Shown here one piece after another: positions 34,351 to 47,190 of a stretch of 64,000 nucleotides of DNA. The stretch covers positions 1 to 64,000 of the forward strand of contig LUCM01007453.1 of the NCBI GenBank assembly GCA_008360955.1, read 5' to 3'. A model generated the notes under the pieces. It was not told the DNA's origin and did not search any database. It was given only the letters and a program-made list of their open reading frames with translations. Origin of the DNA: Fasciolopsis buskii (Eukaryota > Platyhelminthes > Trematoda > Plagiorchiida > Fasciolidae). The number at the start of each line of letters is the position of its first letter. Position 1 is the stretch's first letter. Position numbers and translations under genes: made by a program.

Positions 34351-37300
34351 GGCGTTCTTGAATTCGAAACCTCTTTACTGTATAGTTCACTAACCTTTTA
34401 TTTTGTCGTCGATCCTCACTATTCGTTGTTGTTTTGTGTTTGAGTGGATGGTGCTGAGTTAAGAAACGATACTAGAGCCTAGTGATGCAAGGTTAACGGT
34501 TGTACGAACCGAAACTGAAAGTGAAACGATGAGCTCCAAGTGTCATATAAGTGTGTAATGGTGATTCCTGTGGAAATGCATTTCGCTGATATAACGACTA
34601 CCGTGTTGCTCTGTGCATGCAAATGCACCGTCTCGAAAAGCGAAGGTTTAATTTCCACCGTATTCAGTGGCTTTTTGGATAAATGGCATTTAGCTGTTTC
34701 CAGACCGGCTACTGCATATAACCCTTTGGGAGACTAGAGGTGACCTCTTGCCGGTGGTATTTGCACGGTCATGATTGTCCGTGCTTCCCAATAGTTTTGC
34801 TAACCAAAGGAACTACCTAATACAGTTATTTCACGGATTTTTGGCGATGACCAAAAAGTAGAAAACAGTTTCACGACTTACGGCCCTAAAGAGATCAATA
34901 CGCAACAATGAGCGTGAATATTTCTGTCCCTCTGCCGCTTTATCTTTTCAAGATCATGGCTGGATTAAATAATGAACTTAACCTGAACTGTATGACTCAT
35001 GCGAGACCTTCAACTACTAAATGCATAGCTGAACTCTACATTAATTTCAATTTGTAGGAGGCGTTCACGACTTGAGAGTGAATCTCTTCTGCTAAAAAAG
35101 CCGAAACAAACAGCTGGAATCACTTAGTCCCTTCAAATAATTTTGCTCTCAAACGAATTTATAATGAGTTACTACATTCCTTTGTGTGATATTCGACAGT
35201 CATGTCGAGAGTGTGCGTGAAAATCCTCTCAAATCACATAAACAAGCGAGAAGATAAAATCCGCTAAAGTATGTTGCTTTGGTAATCGAACACATTAGAG
35301 GAGGAATAAGACAGAAATTAAATTGACCGAGGATAACAGTACTTTGTGCGCAGATGAGCTGGTGCCAGGACAAATAAGACACGCTGGTACGGCACATGCT
35401 GTACCAGTGCATGTGTTGTGTCCACGCTCGAGTTTGAACCCGGCCCAGATCGAAGGTCTTTTACATTAGTTCAATTATGCATTCGTAATAAAAACTCGAG
35501 GCCGCCGCATCATAAAATCAGATATAAATATCTCCAGGGGTTTTAGGAAACGTAATGTTTCCACCTTCTTGGGGCTGAGAACAAACGTCGTTGATAGAAA
35601 TATCGGTCGAATGATCTTGATGTACAGGTTTGTTCCTACTTGTCGAGGTCGAATAGTGAAATCGCAAAATGTTGATCAGTAGAATTCGAACGAATTGCCG
35701 CTGATCGCGGTGAAACTGCTTGTGCGGGCTAGCTTAGCTTCATCTTTCTCGAGAAGCTTTTGAGCGAACAAACTGTCGACCACAAAGCTATTGTTTTCTT
35801 GCTGAAGTCGTACATTGTCCGTTCTTAATTGGCTGGAAATTCATTCATTTATTTGACGGCCATAAATTATTCATAATGGTTGGTCTCGGGTATCATGGAA
35901 AACAATCAAATGAAATTAATTAGTTTGCGGATTGCCGGAATGGAAGAAGCTAACAATTCGGGCATTGAGAAGGGTAGCGAGCCGTCAAACTTCTACACTG
36001 TCCATCGAGAATGCTATGTTATTGACTTCCAAAATCACATATGGTCTTCAGCATACCCGAATTACGGGAAGCTTGTAGTTGGTTAATCGGAATACACCAA
36101 CTTATCACAAAAAACTATTAAAATCCACCTTGTTGCTGGATACCACACACACACACGCGAGCAAACCGCACGCGAGGTTTATCGCTTTATCAAACTTGAT
36201 TTATTTCGATGGTCCCATTTCGGTATCGTTGTTTTGGTGTGAAGATATGAAACAAGACCTGGTGGGTAGTTGTCTTTTGGTAGACACTCCGACCGGATGT
36301 CAGTGATTACAAGACGGAAGTGATCGCTTTGGGTCGTTGTTATGAGTTAATTGAAAGTTTCGTTCGACAACTCGGGCAAGCAAATTGTAAATCAACAGAT
36401 GCCACTTGATGTGGCCGAATGACTGATATAAGGTGGTTAATCTTTGGCAAAAATGATTGCATGAATCGGAAGCGCCTGGGTTTCTCGAATTAATGATTTC
36501 CTTCACATCGTTTCGAATCACGGAATTTATTGTTTATTCCCTAACCTTTGCTATTGTCCCAACTCCTATTGCGAATGAACAATTTCTATTTGAATAATCA
36601 GTGTAGTCCAACTTGATTAAACAATAAGCTGGTCAGATTAACAACTGTACATTTTTCTATTTGCTGTTCGCCCACCATTGGACTCGATTGATGGAATGCG
36701 TGGTAGGCTTCTTGTTCCAAAGAGGAGAGCATTTTTCTCACGTTGATTTCTGTAGCATGGAATGTTCTACTCTGATGGATGCCATATTTCTTGTTACGAA
36801 TGTTCAGTGTGAGTACTGTTGACCAAGAACAAATGTTTTCTTTCATGACGGCAACTGCTAGGAATCTCGTCCCTATGTAATTGTGCACACATCGGGTCAG
36901 GCGCATCAAATTCGTTTGACGATGTGCCTCTTCATTGTCTTCAGTGAAAAAATCCATAAGGTTTTAATCACTGCGCTTTGCTTTCGGTCCCAATGATTTC
37001 ATCATAGGTTAAGGTAACGTTGTCAATGGTAATGTCGCTTCGATTGAGAATGAAACATGTGGAACCTAGAAGAAAATCTTAATGATCAGAGGTCCTTAAA
37101 AACAGGCAACCAGAGCTACAGCCAGTATTTAAAATCTGCCTGATTCGGTTATGTTGCGGTCAAAACAACCCTGACACTCAATCACGTATGGAGAAGCCTA
37201 GCGAGATGTCATACTTAAACTCCTCACAGCTTTCGGCGGCGAACGCTTGTTTTATTTCCTGAAAAAATACAATTTGGATATCTGATATTTTCATTCAGCT

Positions 37301-38142
37301 GGTTGTAAAAATTCAATTTGCATTGTTTTGTCACTGTTTGGTCATTGTGGGATAACGTTGCATGCGGAAAGAAACAACTCAGTAGGGAATGAATGTTTTT
37401 CCATTGATGTACAGACTTAATTGGAACTCAGTCGACCGTGACTGGCGCATGACAAGCAATTTGTATTTTCCCATCACAGATGCTTCAACGTATTAGTCGA
37501 GCTTTAGTTATTATTGGGATATTTGCTCTCATAGTAGGTTGAGGAGGTAGGATCATCCATTCGCAACAAGAATTTAGTTCATTCTTTTGATATCAAATCC
37601 AAGATTTTGTAAAATAGTATCCGCATGCATGTTCCTCAAACGACAAGCAATGACTAGTACCTCAAAGTTGAATAATTTCGAAGAATTTGCTTGCAGAATA
37701 TCGAACCGTAGCTACTGATTCCAGCAACACTGGAGTAGGGCCACTTCAGTAAAATAGGGAGCATGGTCTACACCACTTGTCGGTTGCTTCCAACCGTCGG
37801 GAGGTTCATGTGTTGCTCTCTGAATATGTTACTTATTCATGTTTATCAACGATAATTTTATTACATTCTGTAATTTGCTAAGTCGGAAGTCTAGCTTGCA
37901 GAAGTTATTGCAACGATATCCTTGTTGTACCCTGTCCAATCTAATCATTAATTTCCCAGTATCATTTGTATCAATCTCGTCAGTGGAACAAGGCAGACAT
38001 ATTGGAGAGGATATCGATTTTAATTTGTTCAGTGTTTGTCAGTGACTGAAAACACTTGCGGCGATGGGAAAAGGAAACTAAACCAACCCGAAATTTATGG
38101 TAAATTTATGGCTTGCTATAATTCAGTTGTACTTTTGGTTGT

Positions 38143-38146
<4 letters not shown>
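34351..38146. other. Unassigned intergenic DNA
   Basis: No gene recognised. A minus ORF (36598-36957) has protein-like composition (TNLMRLTRCVHNYIGTRFLA, later SSLEQEAYHAFHQSS) and a pyrimidine-rich AG upstream, so it could be an exon, but I cannot name a family. A short AC repeat lies near 36147. The rest shows nothing. Confidence 0.3.
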
Positions 38147-38185
<39 letters not shown>

Positions 38186-38445
38186 GCAGGAAGTAGTAAT
38201 CTGGATGGCGTAAACAAAATCTAGCACCGGGCAGCACACGACCGGTTTCGCGTTAATTGGTCGCTCGTCAGGTATGCGTTACCGATGGCTGCTGCTTGGT
38301 CCAAACATCCACATACTTGTACACTCGAATATGAATTGATATTGTCTCACAAATTCGAAATCTGTAGGCAACAGGAGTGTGCATGGAAGCTCTTCGTCGA
38401 AGAGTCCACAGAAGAAATCACAATACAATTCTAAAAGCGCTTTCA
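38147..38445 (-). mobile_element. TA-tailed hammerhead repeat, copy 3 (intact ribozyme)
   Basis: Minus-strand order: ttctgtggactcttcgacga, gagcttccatgcacactcct, a stretch with acaagtatgtggatgt, the hammerhead (38277-38234), gattttgtttacgccatcca, and a 36-bp TA run at 38182-38147. It shares each block with copies 4, 5 and 6. This is the layout of a PLE terminal repeat or a small non-autonomous retroelement. No ORF of its own. Confidence 0.75.
38234..38277 (-). ncRNA. Type I hammerhead ribozyme, minimal helix III
   Basis: Read 5' to 3' on the minus strand: helix I strand GCATAC (38277-38272); conserved CTGACGA (38271-38265); helix II GCG/CGC closing a 9-nt loop (38264-38250); GAA (38249-38247); the palindrome ACCGGT (38246-38241) as a two-pair helix III; cleavage base C (38240); helix I strand GTGTGC (38239-38234). 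Helix I pairs over six positions with one G-U. Every core nucleotide of the family is present, so self-cleavage after 38240 is predicted. Very short palindromic helix III is typical of hammerheads in PLEs, which are thought to work as dimers. Activity is inferred, not shown. Confidence 0.85.
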
Positions 38446-38494
38446 TTTTAGACACTGACGAAATTAATAATATATAATATATATATAAATATAT

Positions 38495-38716
38495 TAATAT
38501 TCGATTCTGGTGAGGAAGATATCAAAATCAATTCGGAGTGTAAAACAAGTATGTGGATGTGAAAGAGAGCATCGGGTAAACGCAATACCTGAGAACGATG
38601 ACAATAACCGCGAAACGCGATTCGTGTGCTCCGAGGCAAATTTTGTTTAACGCAATCCAGATACTACCAGTCCTTCTTCTATAATATATATAATATATAT
38701 ATAGTATATATAATAT

Positions 38717-38747
<31 letters not shown>

Positions 38748-38748
38748 G
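38495..38748 (+). mobile_element. TA-tailed hammerhead repeat, copy 4
   Basis: It starts tcgattctggtga, then attcggagtgtaaaacaagt, atgtggatgt and catcgggtaaacgc, a decayed hammerhead (38582-38629), attttgtttaacgcaatcca, and a long TA-rich run (38680-38748). It is the same family as copy 3 in opposite orientation, so the two form a head-to-head pair separated by AT-rich DNA. Confidence 0.7.
38582..38629 (+). ncRNA. Decayed hammerhead ribozyme
   Basis: It keeps helix I strands (gcaatac / gtgtgc at 38624-38629), CTGA, and GCGAAAC, but has extra bases inside the CTGANGA core (CTGAGAACGA). The ACCGGTC block is changed to ACGCGATTC. Probably inactive. Confidence 0.55.
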
Positions 38749-40630
38749 TCACGGATCTGAATACAGATTTGGGGCTGACGAAGCCATAGCAAAAAACAAG
38801 CATCGACGCGAGAAGAAAATGTTTCTTCACACCGTCGATTATTCGTCTTTTTTTGTAGGACATTGTACGATTCGGTGGCCCAGTCTAGAATAGACCTATT
38901 TATACCAAGGTACACCACCAAACATCTTGAGCTCAACCGCAAACTACAAAACATCAGGTTTGTTCCGAACGAGCCGGTGGCCAGTTGTCAGTTCATGCGT
39001 CTTTTCTGGCAAGCCCTGTAGAGTCGGCGGGACAGGACAAAGGACACTGGATTTAACCGCAGGTTACGTTCGCCACGTCACATTGTTCTCAGTGGATTTG
39101 TACGGTATTGTCTAGGAAGAAAACTCGCCAGGCGTCAATCCACCACGCCCTCGACACTGATGCGGTCGCTTGTTTGGTGAGTCTGGACTCACTTTATTCT
39201 TGGGTGACTACCAATATCGATGGCCGTTCTATGATCTGAAGTCCTGGGTTGCTCCACGCAGCATACGGTTTTACTCTGATTACGCAATGGGACCTAAAAT
39301 GGTGATTTCAAAGCTAACTGTTACTCGTCACCATAATGAAACACTGGTTTTGGGGCAGCCAGATCAATAAACTAGCGGTTTATTCTCGGAGTCTGTGATT
39401 GGCGAAATAACGTTTTAAGTGCTGCTTCAGGACTGTCCATGGACTGATTCCTGCTTTGTCGTGCCAACTTCATTCAGTCGCGTTTTCTGAAATGTGAAGT
39501 TGTTAAGAATCGAAGTTAAGGATGGACCTCCTCTAGGAATTGATGTCACGTCCTACACCGGCTGAACTGCGAAGCCGAGATTCTTCAGACTCTTCTACAG
39601 GAATCACGTTGATTCCGACTTAATTACATAAGCACGCCTGATCGACTCCCGTGAAGGTTGCAGCCCACTAATCCATACCAAAGATTTTCTGTGAATCTAC
39701 CAACGGTCGTCAGTTTCATTCAGTAATCTTTTAAATCTCCACTTACGTTTGGGAGATTTCATTCTATGTTTTATTGTTACAGATGTAAAAAAAGCAAATT
39801 ACCTAGATTAACTTGAGCACAACCAAGTGATCATGGGATAGGTAGGCTTGTCATGCAGCGCTTCGCTTCGCAAGTTGCCTCTGCTTTTGAGCCAGTAATA
39901 ATAGGGAGGTTCCAGTTTTACTCCCTCATTAAATTATGTGTAGTGGGAAAACAAATTTGATCAGCTACGATAGTGTTGTTCTGCTATCTAAGTATTAGGA
40001 CCAAACGGGCAATCGATGCATCATGCATTATTTTGTTGAGAATTGCTATTAATGTCGTACTATTCAAAATAAAAAGCATTCTAATATTCTTGTACCGGCT
40101 GAAAAAATAGAAGTTCCATTCCAAGTAAATCAACTTCACCAAACTAGAAGCTATTATGCGATACAAATTACAATGAGGAGGCCACAGAATCTGATGTAAA
40201 ACATTGCTGTTTCACACATGCCGATTGCATTTCGGGTTTTTTAACAGTGCAGATCGAATCATTCACCTCATCAATTGGCAAGGAAAGGTTTGTGAATTTC
40301 TATGCACATGTTGATTTGAACCCGTTTAATTTACCCTTCAGTTTGAACGTGTGAAATCCAAATTTTGTCACATCTCTATCCCACTGTCGACCGAGCCACA
40401 TGACCTGAACGAAACGTGGAGGGCAAGCAATCGTTATATGCGGGAGTGTAAATGTCACACGTTTGTAACATTACGTTTTCTGAAAGGGATTTCTCTAATT
40501 TGTCAACAGAAATGCTTTCTAGAATGACCGACGTTCTAGGATAAAAGTAATGAGTACTACTGCATCTAATTATTATTTTATCGAAAGGATAACTTCGAGT
40601 AGTTCAGTTCCTCCTTTATTTCATTACTTT
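38749..40630. other. Unassigned intergenic DNA
   Basis: No gene recognised. A 29-base stretch near 39074-39102 matches the 60-bp repeat core of the PLE cluster at about 23 of 29 positions (gttcgccacgt, ttgttctca), which may be a faint PLE remnant. Plus ORF 39170-39370 is unassigned. Confidence 0.3.
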
Positions 40631-40885
40631 CTAGATGAAAGGGTGCAGTGGAAGGGACAGACTCCATAGCCACGAAGGCTCACAACCCGAGGAAAAGAGG
40701 AGCTGACAGTAGTGACTTGAAAATGGGAGTTGGAGATAAGCATGGAAGGCCCCGATAAACTGGATGTGGCAGTGAGCTGAATTGCCATATACCACCCAAG
40801 TGGCCGACGGATCTGGGATTCGAATCTCCGGCACTTTTTCAGGTGACAGACGCTTAGTCCATTTGACCATCACAACGCAGTTTGA
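40630..40885 (-). mobile_element. Candidate tRNA-derived SINE (family 2)
   Basis: On the minus strand an A-box-like TGGTCAAATGGACTAAG (about 40872) is followed about 42 bases later by a B-box GAGATTCGAATCCC (about 40820), as in a tRNA head. The downstream body differs from SINE family 1. Only one clear copy is in the window, so the family status is inferred. Confidence 0.5.
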
Positions 40886-43855
40886 GCATTTCTACCAACG
40901 AGCACAATTGCTGCTTGGTAGATCCGTCGGACTAGTTGAGTTTGGAAAGCTTTTTGGTTTCCAATCGTTCTCGTCTTGCAGTGGATCCGGAGATCTTGAC
41001 ATCACTCCGAAAGTGACAACTAGACTGCTATGTGTACACACTAAATAGTGTCTACCGCATATTAATTCCTAATCCTTTTGTATTTTTGTTATGAATCTAC
41101 GTTCATCTTTTCTTTAGTTATTCATTTGACTAGATAGGATTTTCTCATCAAAGGAATGTCACACTGGAATTCGCTTCGTGAATGGACAAAAACGAAGACC
41201 ATGTTTCCGTTACCTGGACAACCAGTTTTGTTACCGTTTTTCAGACCACTGTTCAACGGAGTTAACAATACGAGCAAAAGAAACCTGAACTTGTCTTTGA
41301 AAACAACCGTTTTGATTCACCGTTTCATGCAGATAGTGGGATGTGTCACTGTACATGAGAATAATGAGAAATTCGTGAAAGTTGCTCACTTGAGACGGTT
41401 GCTAGGATACTTGCTTGGTTTTGTATCTCCAGTATGAAAATCATTCGCATGCAATCGTGCAATGAAAACAGAAAACATGCATGAATGTCCTGAAAGCAGC
41501 TGATACAAAACAATTGTGGGTTTCATAATTACGGAAAACAACGACTTCCAAAATGCCAGGACGCAGAGAACAGTATTTAGACCGAAACATCTTTCTTTTT
41601 GTCAAGGAAACAAACGAAATTAGTAGAACCACTGAAAAAGAAACAGATTTGAATCCAAAACGTCCGAATGGAAATTGACTGCTTCTTGGGCGTATACTGA
41701 TGAGTCCACTTGAAGAATTCGTCTATATTCAGCGGCTTTCACGCAGTTATTTAGAGGTGGTGGACTTCTGTTTTTTGCTGGCTCCATCAGATGAGCTTCA
41801 GCGATTTTAGATTTTTCTCGCCCCCCCCCTAAGGTCACGTTGAAATCTGTCCTAAATCTGTGGAGAATATGGATTTACCTCGAGATAGTATGTAGCCTAA
41901 TAAGGAAAACCATCGAGATGAGGGTTAGGCTCAGCTGAAACCCGGATGAATAACATCAGTCTCGGTGATTTCCCAGTTGTTTGTCCCGACTGGTCGGCTC
42001 TGCTTTAATCATTCTATCTTGTCCGAATGAAATTCCCGGATTATAATGATAGATCTCCAAAGCTGATTAACTCGTTGTAATACATGTGCCGGAAATAATA
42101 ATGCTGATTATATGTAGTTGTAATAATGTGCGGACCAGCATTGTCAGCATGTGTTGAATCCCTCCGACTCCTTATTGTGCAAGCGAAGGTAGCAAGGAGA
42201 CTATGACAGTTAGAAGTCACACCTGAGTTTGTAAATTAAATGGAGGAGAGCATCATTAGCGGAATGTTTTGACCGACGCTTGTTGTGGCATGTCCGCTGC
42301 TCGTTTTCGACATTCGCCACCATTCTGACTGACTGGGTATAACTGCAGATGATAGCACAATTGTATCGGGCTTAAGTCACGTGGCTTACCCATAGCCTTG
42401 TCATACTCGTCTTTCATACTACCTCTGATTGATATTGCATTTCTGGGTTTTTTACGATCCACTGGACTTTGTGCGATCCGATTTTTGCATGCTGGCTGGC
42501 CGAGATGGTTTGGCCTAGCACAACAGCTGACAATGATTGATTCTCATTCTTCTCAAGTCTTGCTATCTGTAAGTGTTTTTCTTACACCTGGCCTTTCCCT
42601 CTGGAGTTCCGAATCAGACTGTGTTAGTTTTGGAGCCACTTTTATGTTCTGACACTCACAAACGTAATAAGTAGATAAAACCTGAGGAAGGAAAGGAACA
42701 GTGGGGCGATGAACAAACCTCACGGCCGCTTTGAGATGCTTTCTACATCTCCCGTAGAGCTACCAAAAACCTGCGTTATGATGAGATTTGTAACAAAGTA
42801 TCAGCGACTGGTTCACTAGTAAAGGTCTTAAAGGCACTGCTCAATCGCCTTTTTTTCTCTACAGGAATCTTCAGAAGTGCGAATCTTTCTTATTCCAGCC
42901 GGAATTGGAAGTGGAGTGGAAAGACCATGAAACAAATGCCTCAACAATTTGTCCGTCAGGACCGGTTCAAAGGATTATTGATTATCAATCCATTACGGCG
43001 AATGGTGAATCAGTTTTGATGCAAAAACAGACCCATGATGGGCATACAGGTGGAGTCCTTTGTTTCCTCGGTGTCATTTCAGTAAAACGAGGACAGTAAA
43101 CGATCGGTTTGGAATTTGCCTCACCTATTTGCTGTAGTAACTTGGTTTGCATTTCGTAGAGAACAATCGGTAATGTAGAATTAATTAATTCACATAGTAC
43201 GGACTACTCAGCATAATCCTTCTGTATTCAGGTCAATATAAATTACCACTTACTGTCAGTGTAACGTTTACCCATGTGTCAAATCGGAAACAAAATAGTA
43301 GACGTAGAGTTATACTGGTAACACACTGCCTTGACCGATGACAGATGAACGACCATTTTGCTGTATTACCTAAATTTCGGATTCGGTGAAAAACTTAGCG
43401 AATTGGTTCCGTAGCTTTTTGCAACTCTCATCAAGTATGCAACAACCTAACATTGTCATGAGAGCAAAAGACAAAAAAATCTAGTGTTATCATTGATACT
43501 TATAATCCTTGTTATAGTAAGCTGGTGTAAAAACAAGAAAAAAGTAATTTAAGCCAATCAAAAATATCACTCGGACCAAAAAATCGTATGAGGTTCGTTT
43601 TTTAATTGAATTACAAATTTTGTGGCAAAAATCGAAGATTATTTTAAACGCTTCGATTGCTAAATAACTGTAGCGTAGTGAAAAACGAACTTTACGTGAA
43701 AACTTATTTTAGTCGTTTGATTTGTGGTGCTACAGGCAAGAGAACTGGGCATTAACTCAATCCCATAGTCAAATCTAACGGGCACGAGACGTCGACACGC
43801 CACACTGTTCCGTCGGTCGATTTTAGTTCCCATTTGTTTTTTTAATTCCCTTTTT
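40886..43855. other. Unassigned intergenic DNA
   Basis: No gene recognised. Plus ORF 41156-41437 (93 residues) has plausible composition but no known domain. A C run lies near 41821. Confidence 0.3.
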
Positions 43856-44098
43856 TTACCTATCTGTTGCTGAAGTTGTTCTTTTGATTTTTGCTTGAAT
43901 TTGTGTTTCCGATTGACCAATATCTAGCTTCATTGGCTGACCGCTGAACATCAACGACAAGGTTGGAGTTTGCAGGGGGTAGTAGGCCATTTCACCCACT
44001 TCCCGTTCAGGATGTCCCGGACCGAACTTGGGAAACGCAAATGGGTTTTTCATACGCACTAACAATTTACAAGCCTTTGCTTCTTTAGGAACCGCAAG
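43856..44098 (-). other. Possible unassigned exon
   Basis: An open minus-strand frame begins right after TAG (an AG acceptor-like end) and reads LAVPKEAKACKLLVRM, then NPFAFPKFGPGHPEREVGEM and AYYPLQTPTLSLMF before a stop. The residue mix looks protein-like and unlike the T-rich junk ORFs nearby. I recognise no family, no matching second exon was found, and chance remains likely. Confidence 0.2.
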
Positions 44099-44399
44099 CT
44101 AATCAGCACTTGTCGTGTTTGTATGTCAGACCGTGTGTGACAATCCGGATGGATGAAAAATCTGTCGAGGATTATTTAAGGATAACTGATATCGTTTCAT
44201 ACAAACGCATACACGCATGTAGCGAACATAAAACAAGGCGAAAAATGCTTTGCTCCAGGTGGCTAGGTGTACGGTTTTCATTTGCATAAAATGTCATCAC
44301 AGTAATTTTGGTTGTAGTCAGCTACCAAGAAAAATTGAAGACGGAATAGCAGACCATTTTGCTAATCTTCGAGGGCAGCTAGTATTTCTGATACGTTTC

Positions 44400-44560
44400 C
44401 ACTTATTTCTATTCCCAGTGAATATGTATTTATATTGTAGGTAGCGTTTGGAGGAGTGAACAAAGTTTCTTCGGGAGTACTGGACCGGTTTCACGCTTAT
44501 TGTCATTTCGTCAGTTATGCTCACCGGGTACTCGCCTACGAAAATCATATTCAAAATTAT
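44400..44560 (-). mobile_element. TA-tailed hammerhead repeat, copy 5 (diverged)
   Basis: The minus strand reads tacccggtgagcataa, the hammerhead remnant (44520-44483), then aactttgttcactcctccaa and tacatattc, aligning block by block with copy 6. The TA run has decayed to tataaatacatattc. Confidence 0.55.
44483..44520 (-). ncRNA. Decayed hammerhead ribozyme
   Basis: CTGACGA (44514-44508), GAA and ACCGGTC (44490-44483) are intact. Helix II no longer pairs (AAT against CGT), and helix I is mismatched. Probably inactive. Confidence 0.55.
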
Positions 44561-47190
44561 TCACATCAAATTCACCATTCCTACAGGGTATAAAACCGTT
44601 GAAAACAGCTGATTTTAGTGAACCGGGGCAATTTGTCAACAAGACTTCTACCAACCTGGTGGGACATGAACGAAATGTTGTAGCAACTGAACGGATACTA
44701 AGTGGAGCTGTCTGTTAGGTCGGCAGTTTAAGCATGGTATTCGTGAATATGCATCATTAGGTAATGTCATATGGACCTGGAAGGAATATTTTGCCGAAAA
44801 ATTTGGTGCAACTTTAAGCAAAGCCAATCCACTAACTCCCATGTTTGAATTGATTTATGTTCCTAAACAAAGTGGCAGCGTCTCTGGAACTTGTGGAAAA
44901 TTGTAAACGGTTCTATTTTTTCGGAAGAATAAACATTTAGGGTTATTCGACTCAAGCGCGAAGTTTTGCTTTTCCACCAATTTTAATCCACGGCGTTGAT
45001 CTGCCACTTCGAAATAATTACAAAAGGAAGTCCGTATGATGTGAATAATAACAGTAACGGTAGCAGTAATAACAAAACTCATCGCTAGATCCCGTCCACT
45101 GAGTTAGTACTGACGTGATGACTTATCCGGTGATGCCACGACGCAATTCGGGCTCGATGAAAGCCGTATGTCAAAACTGGAATTCATCAACACATGCATC
45201 ACTGGAAGATATTTGAGTATGGCAAGTTTACTTACCGACTGCCTTGAAGTAATTAGCCTCCACTATTTTGATCAGCTGAGCAGCAAGTGACGACGCGTCA
45301 GTTGTTTCTGAGTGTGAATGACTGGGCTGCAGCATACATTGAACAACTAACAAAATACAGGTCTACGATACTCATCATTCTAAGATCAATACATACATCG
45401 TGAACGGATGTGCGCTGGTACTGCTGAATGGTTATTTGCCAGAAACAAGATAAGTTTGCTATTAAGGCACATATCTCTAAATGGGGTATTCATTAATTTC
45501 ACCGAAAACCACCGTACGGAACTCGGTAGAGTTTCGGCATCAGAAATGAGAAATAGGTGAGGTATTTGTTGTGGGTTTTTTGTTCATTGAATTTTTGTCT
45601 TCGAGATTTGAAAAGATTTGAAAGTTGAATGAATTTTTAGAGTTTGATTGACTGGAAGCATATTTCGTCACGATAAATAGACAAAACCGCCCCTCAGATG
45701 TAGTTTATGGAGGTGACCTTACAGAAATACGAAGCACACTACTGTCGTCTGTGGGTGTCTGAAGCAAAATGCTCACCGTTCTTTGGTTGGGGGGTGATCT
45801 AGCCGTGGGACTATGAGCCATCATCCTGGTCCTACTGGGATGTCTCGCATGCTGCTGGAAGCAGTTGCTGGACTGAAAACCTTCTCGGTAGCCTAATGGA
45901 TACGCAGTTCGGCTGGCAAATGGTCCTCACAGGTCTGCACCTAAATTCGGGTCGGTAGGTATGCACTGCTGATGGTTCTTAACAAGGATGGAATATCTGT
46001 ACTTCCATGGCTTCGTAATGGTTAGCTGAGCGTTGATATCACGTGACGAATAATTTCACAAAAACGAAATATACCCAGAGCAGATCGCTATTTAAGGTTG
46101 TATGACTTGTTTTAACTTATTAGGAGCTATTTACTATGCAGTTATTTGCTTGGTCAAAACAACATTGCTTATTTTCTGCGATAGATGAAGAATGAATATC
46201 TAACTTTGTTCACTCAGTGCTTGGATTCGCAGGGAAGTTTCGTTATTATAACCGCGTGAAATATGTACCATATGTGAATGACTCAGTTCATTTTTGGCTT
46301 AAAATGCAGTCATGAAGGGGAAGAGAAATAAGGGATTTCAAGATAATTCTAATTCTTCCGAGCAGTCCCTTCTAATCAGCTTTGGAATGAATGCAAGGTT
46401 AAACCCGGCTCACAAACGATCAATTGCTTCCTGCCCCAGAGAAATTGGCAGATACGAAATATTTCCTTATTGTTGAGCAAATCGCTATGACTATTCATCC
46501 TTAGGTAATTTTTGTCACCTGAATGTTTGCATTCGTTAAAATCTTTAGCGTCAGTTAAAAGCGTGAGATTAAAGAACAAAAAAAGAAACACCTGCAAGAG
46601 TCAATCAACACTTGATGATTTGGTTCCGTTATCTCATATTAAGATAGGGTAATTTGGTTCTGAAATATAACACACCGGACCTACTGGAACGTTATGTGAC
46701 AAGCCGGTCCGGGAAGGCACGAATGTCAATTCACAATTCCCAATTGGCACAAAATGGGAATGAGTGTAAGGTCACGCTTAATCCGACTAAACCAGCACCG
46801 ACTGGTAGGCGGACCTGACAATAAGTCTTCCGTAAATTAACCGAATCTCGCGCAATTGGGATTTAGAAAATGATGATGTGGGGTTTGACAAATTGGAGGG
46901 ATTCATATACACTGATTCCCTCAGTTTAAAGTTGCATTTGCACCGATATTTGTGTAACTTAACATAGTAAATTCAGCCAATAAATTATTTCCAAATAATG
47001 GGAAAAGTCATGTGATTAGCGGTGAAAATTTGCCAGGGAATTCAGAAACAGTGGGTTCTAAGTTTGTAAGGAATTAAACCAAGCTATGAAAAGTCCATTC
47101 TCCATGGAGGTCTACTCTATTGGGTATGAGCAAGAAACTGAGCCTCCTTCAGTTATGGTTTTGACGCTATGGCCGATATTCATGCTAGAG
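44561..47190. other. Unassigned intergenic DNA
   Basis: No gene recognised. A stretch near 45880-45960 contains tagcctaatggatacgc, resembling an A-box, but the matching B-box is poor, so no SINE is called. Confidence 0.3.

Noticed and set aside
38453..38505. CTGACGAA with a long AT hairpin
   Set aside because: No GAAA follows the hairpin, so it is not a hammerhead.
41697..41730. CTGATGAGTCC resembling a hammerhead core
   Set aside because: The GAAA strand and a pairing helix II are absent.
45870..45960. A-box-like tagcctaatggatacgc
   Set aside because: No acceptable B-box at tRNA spacing.
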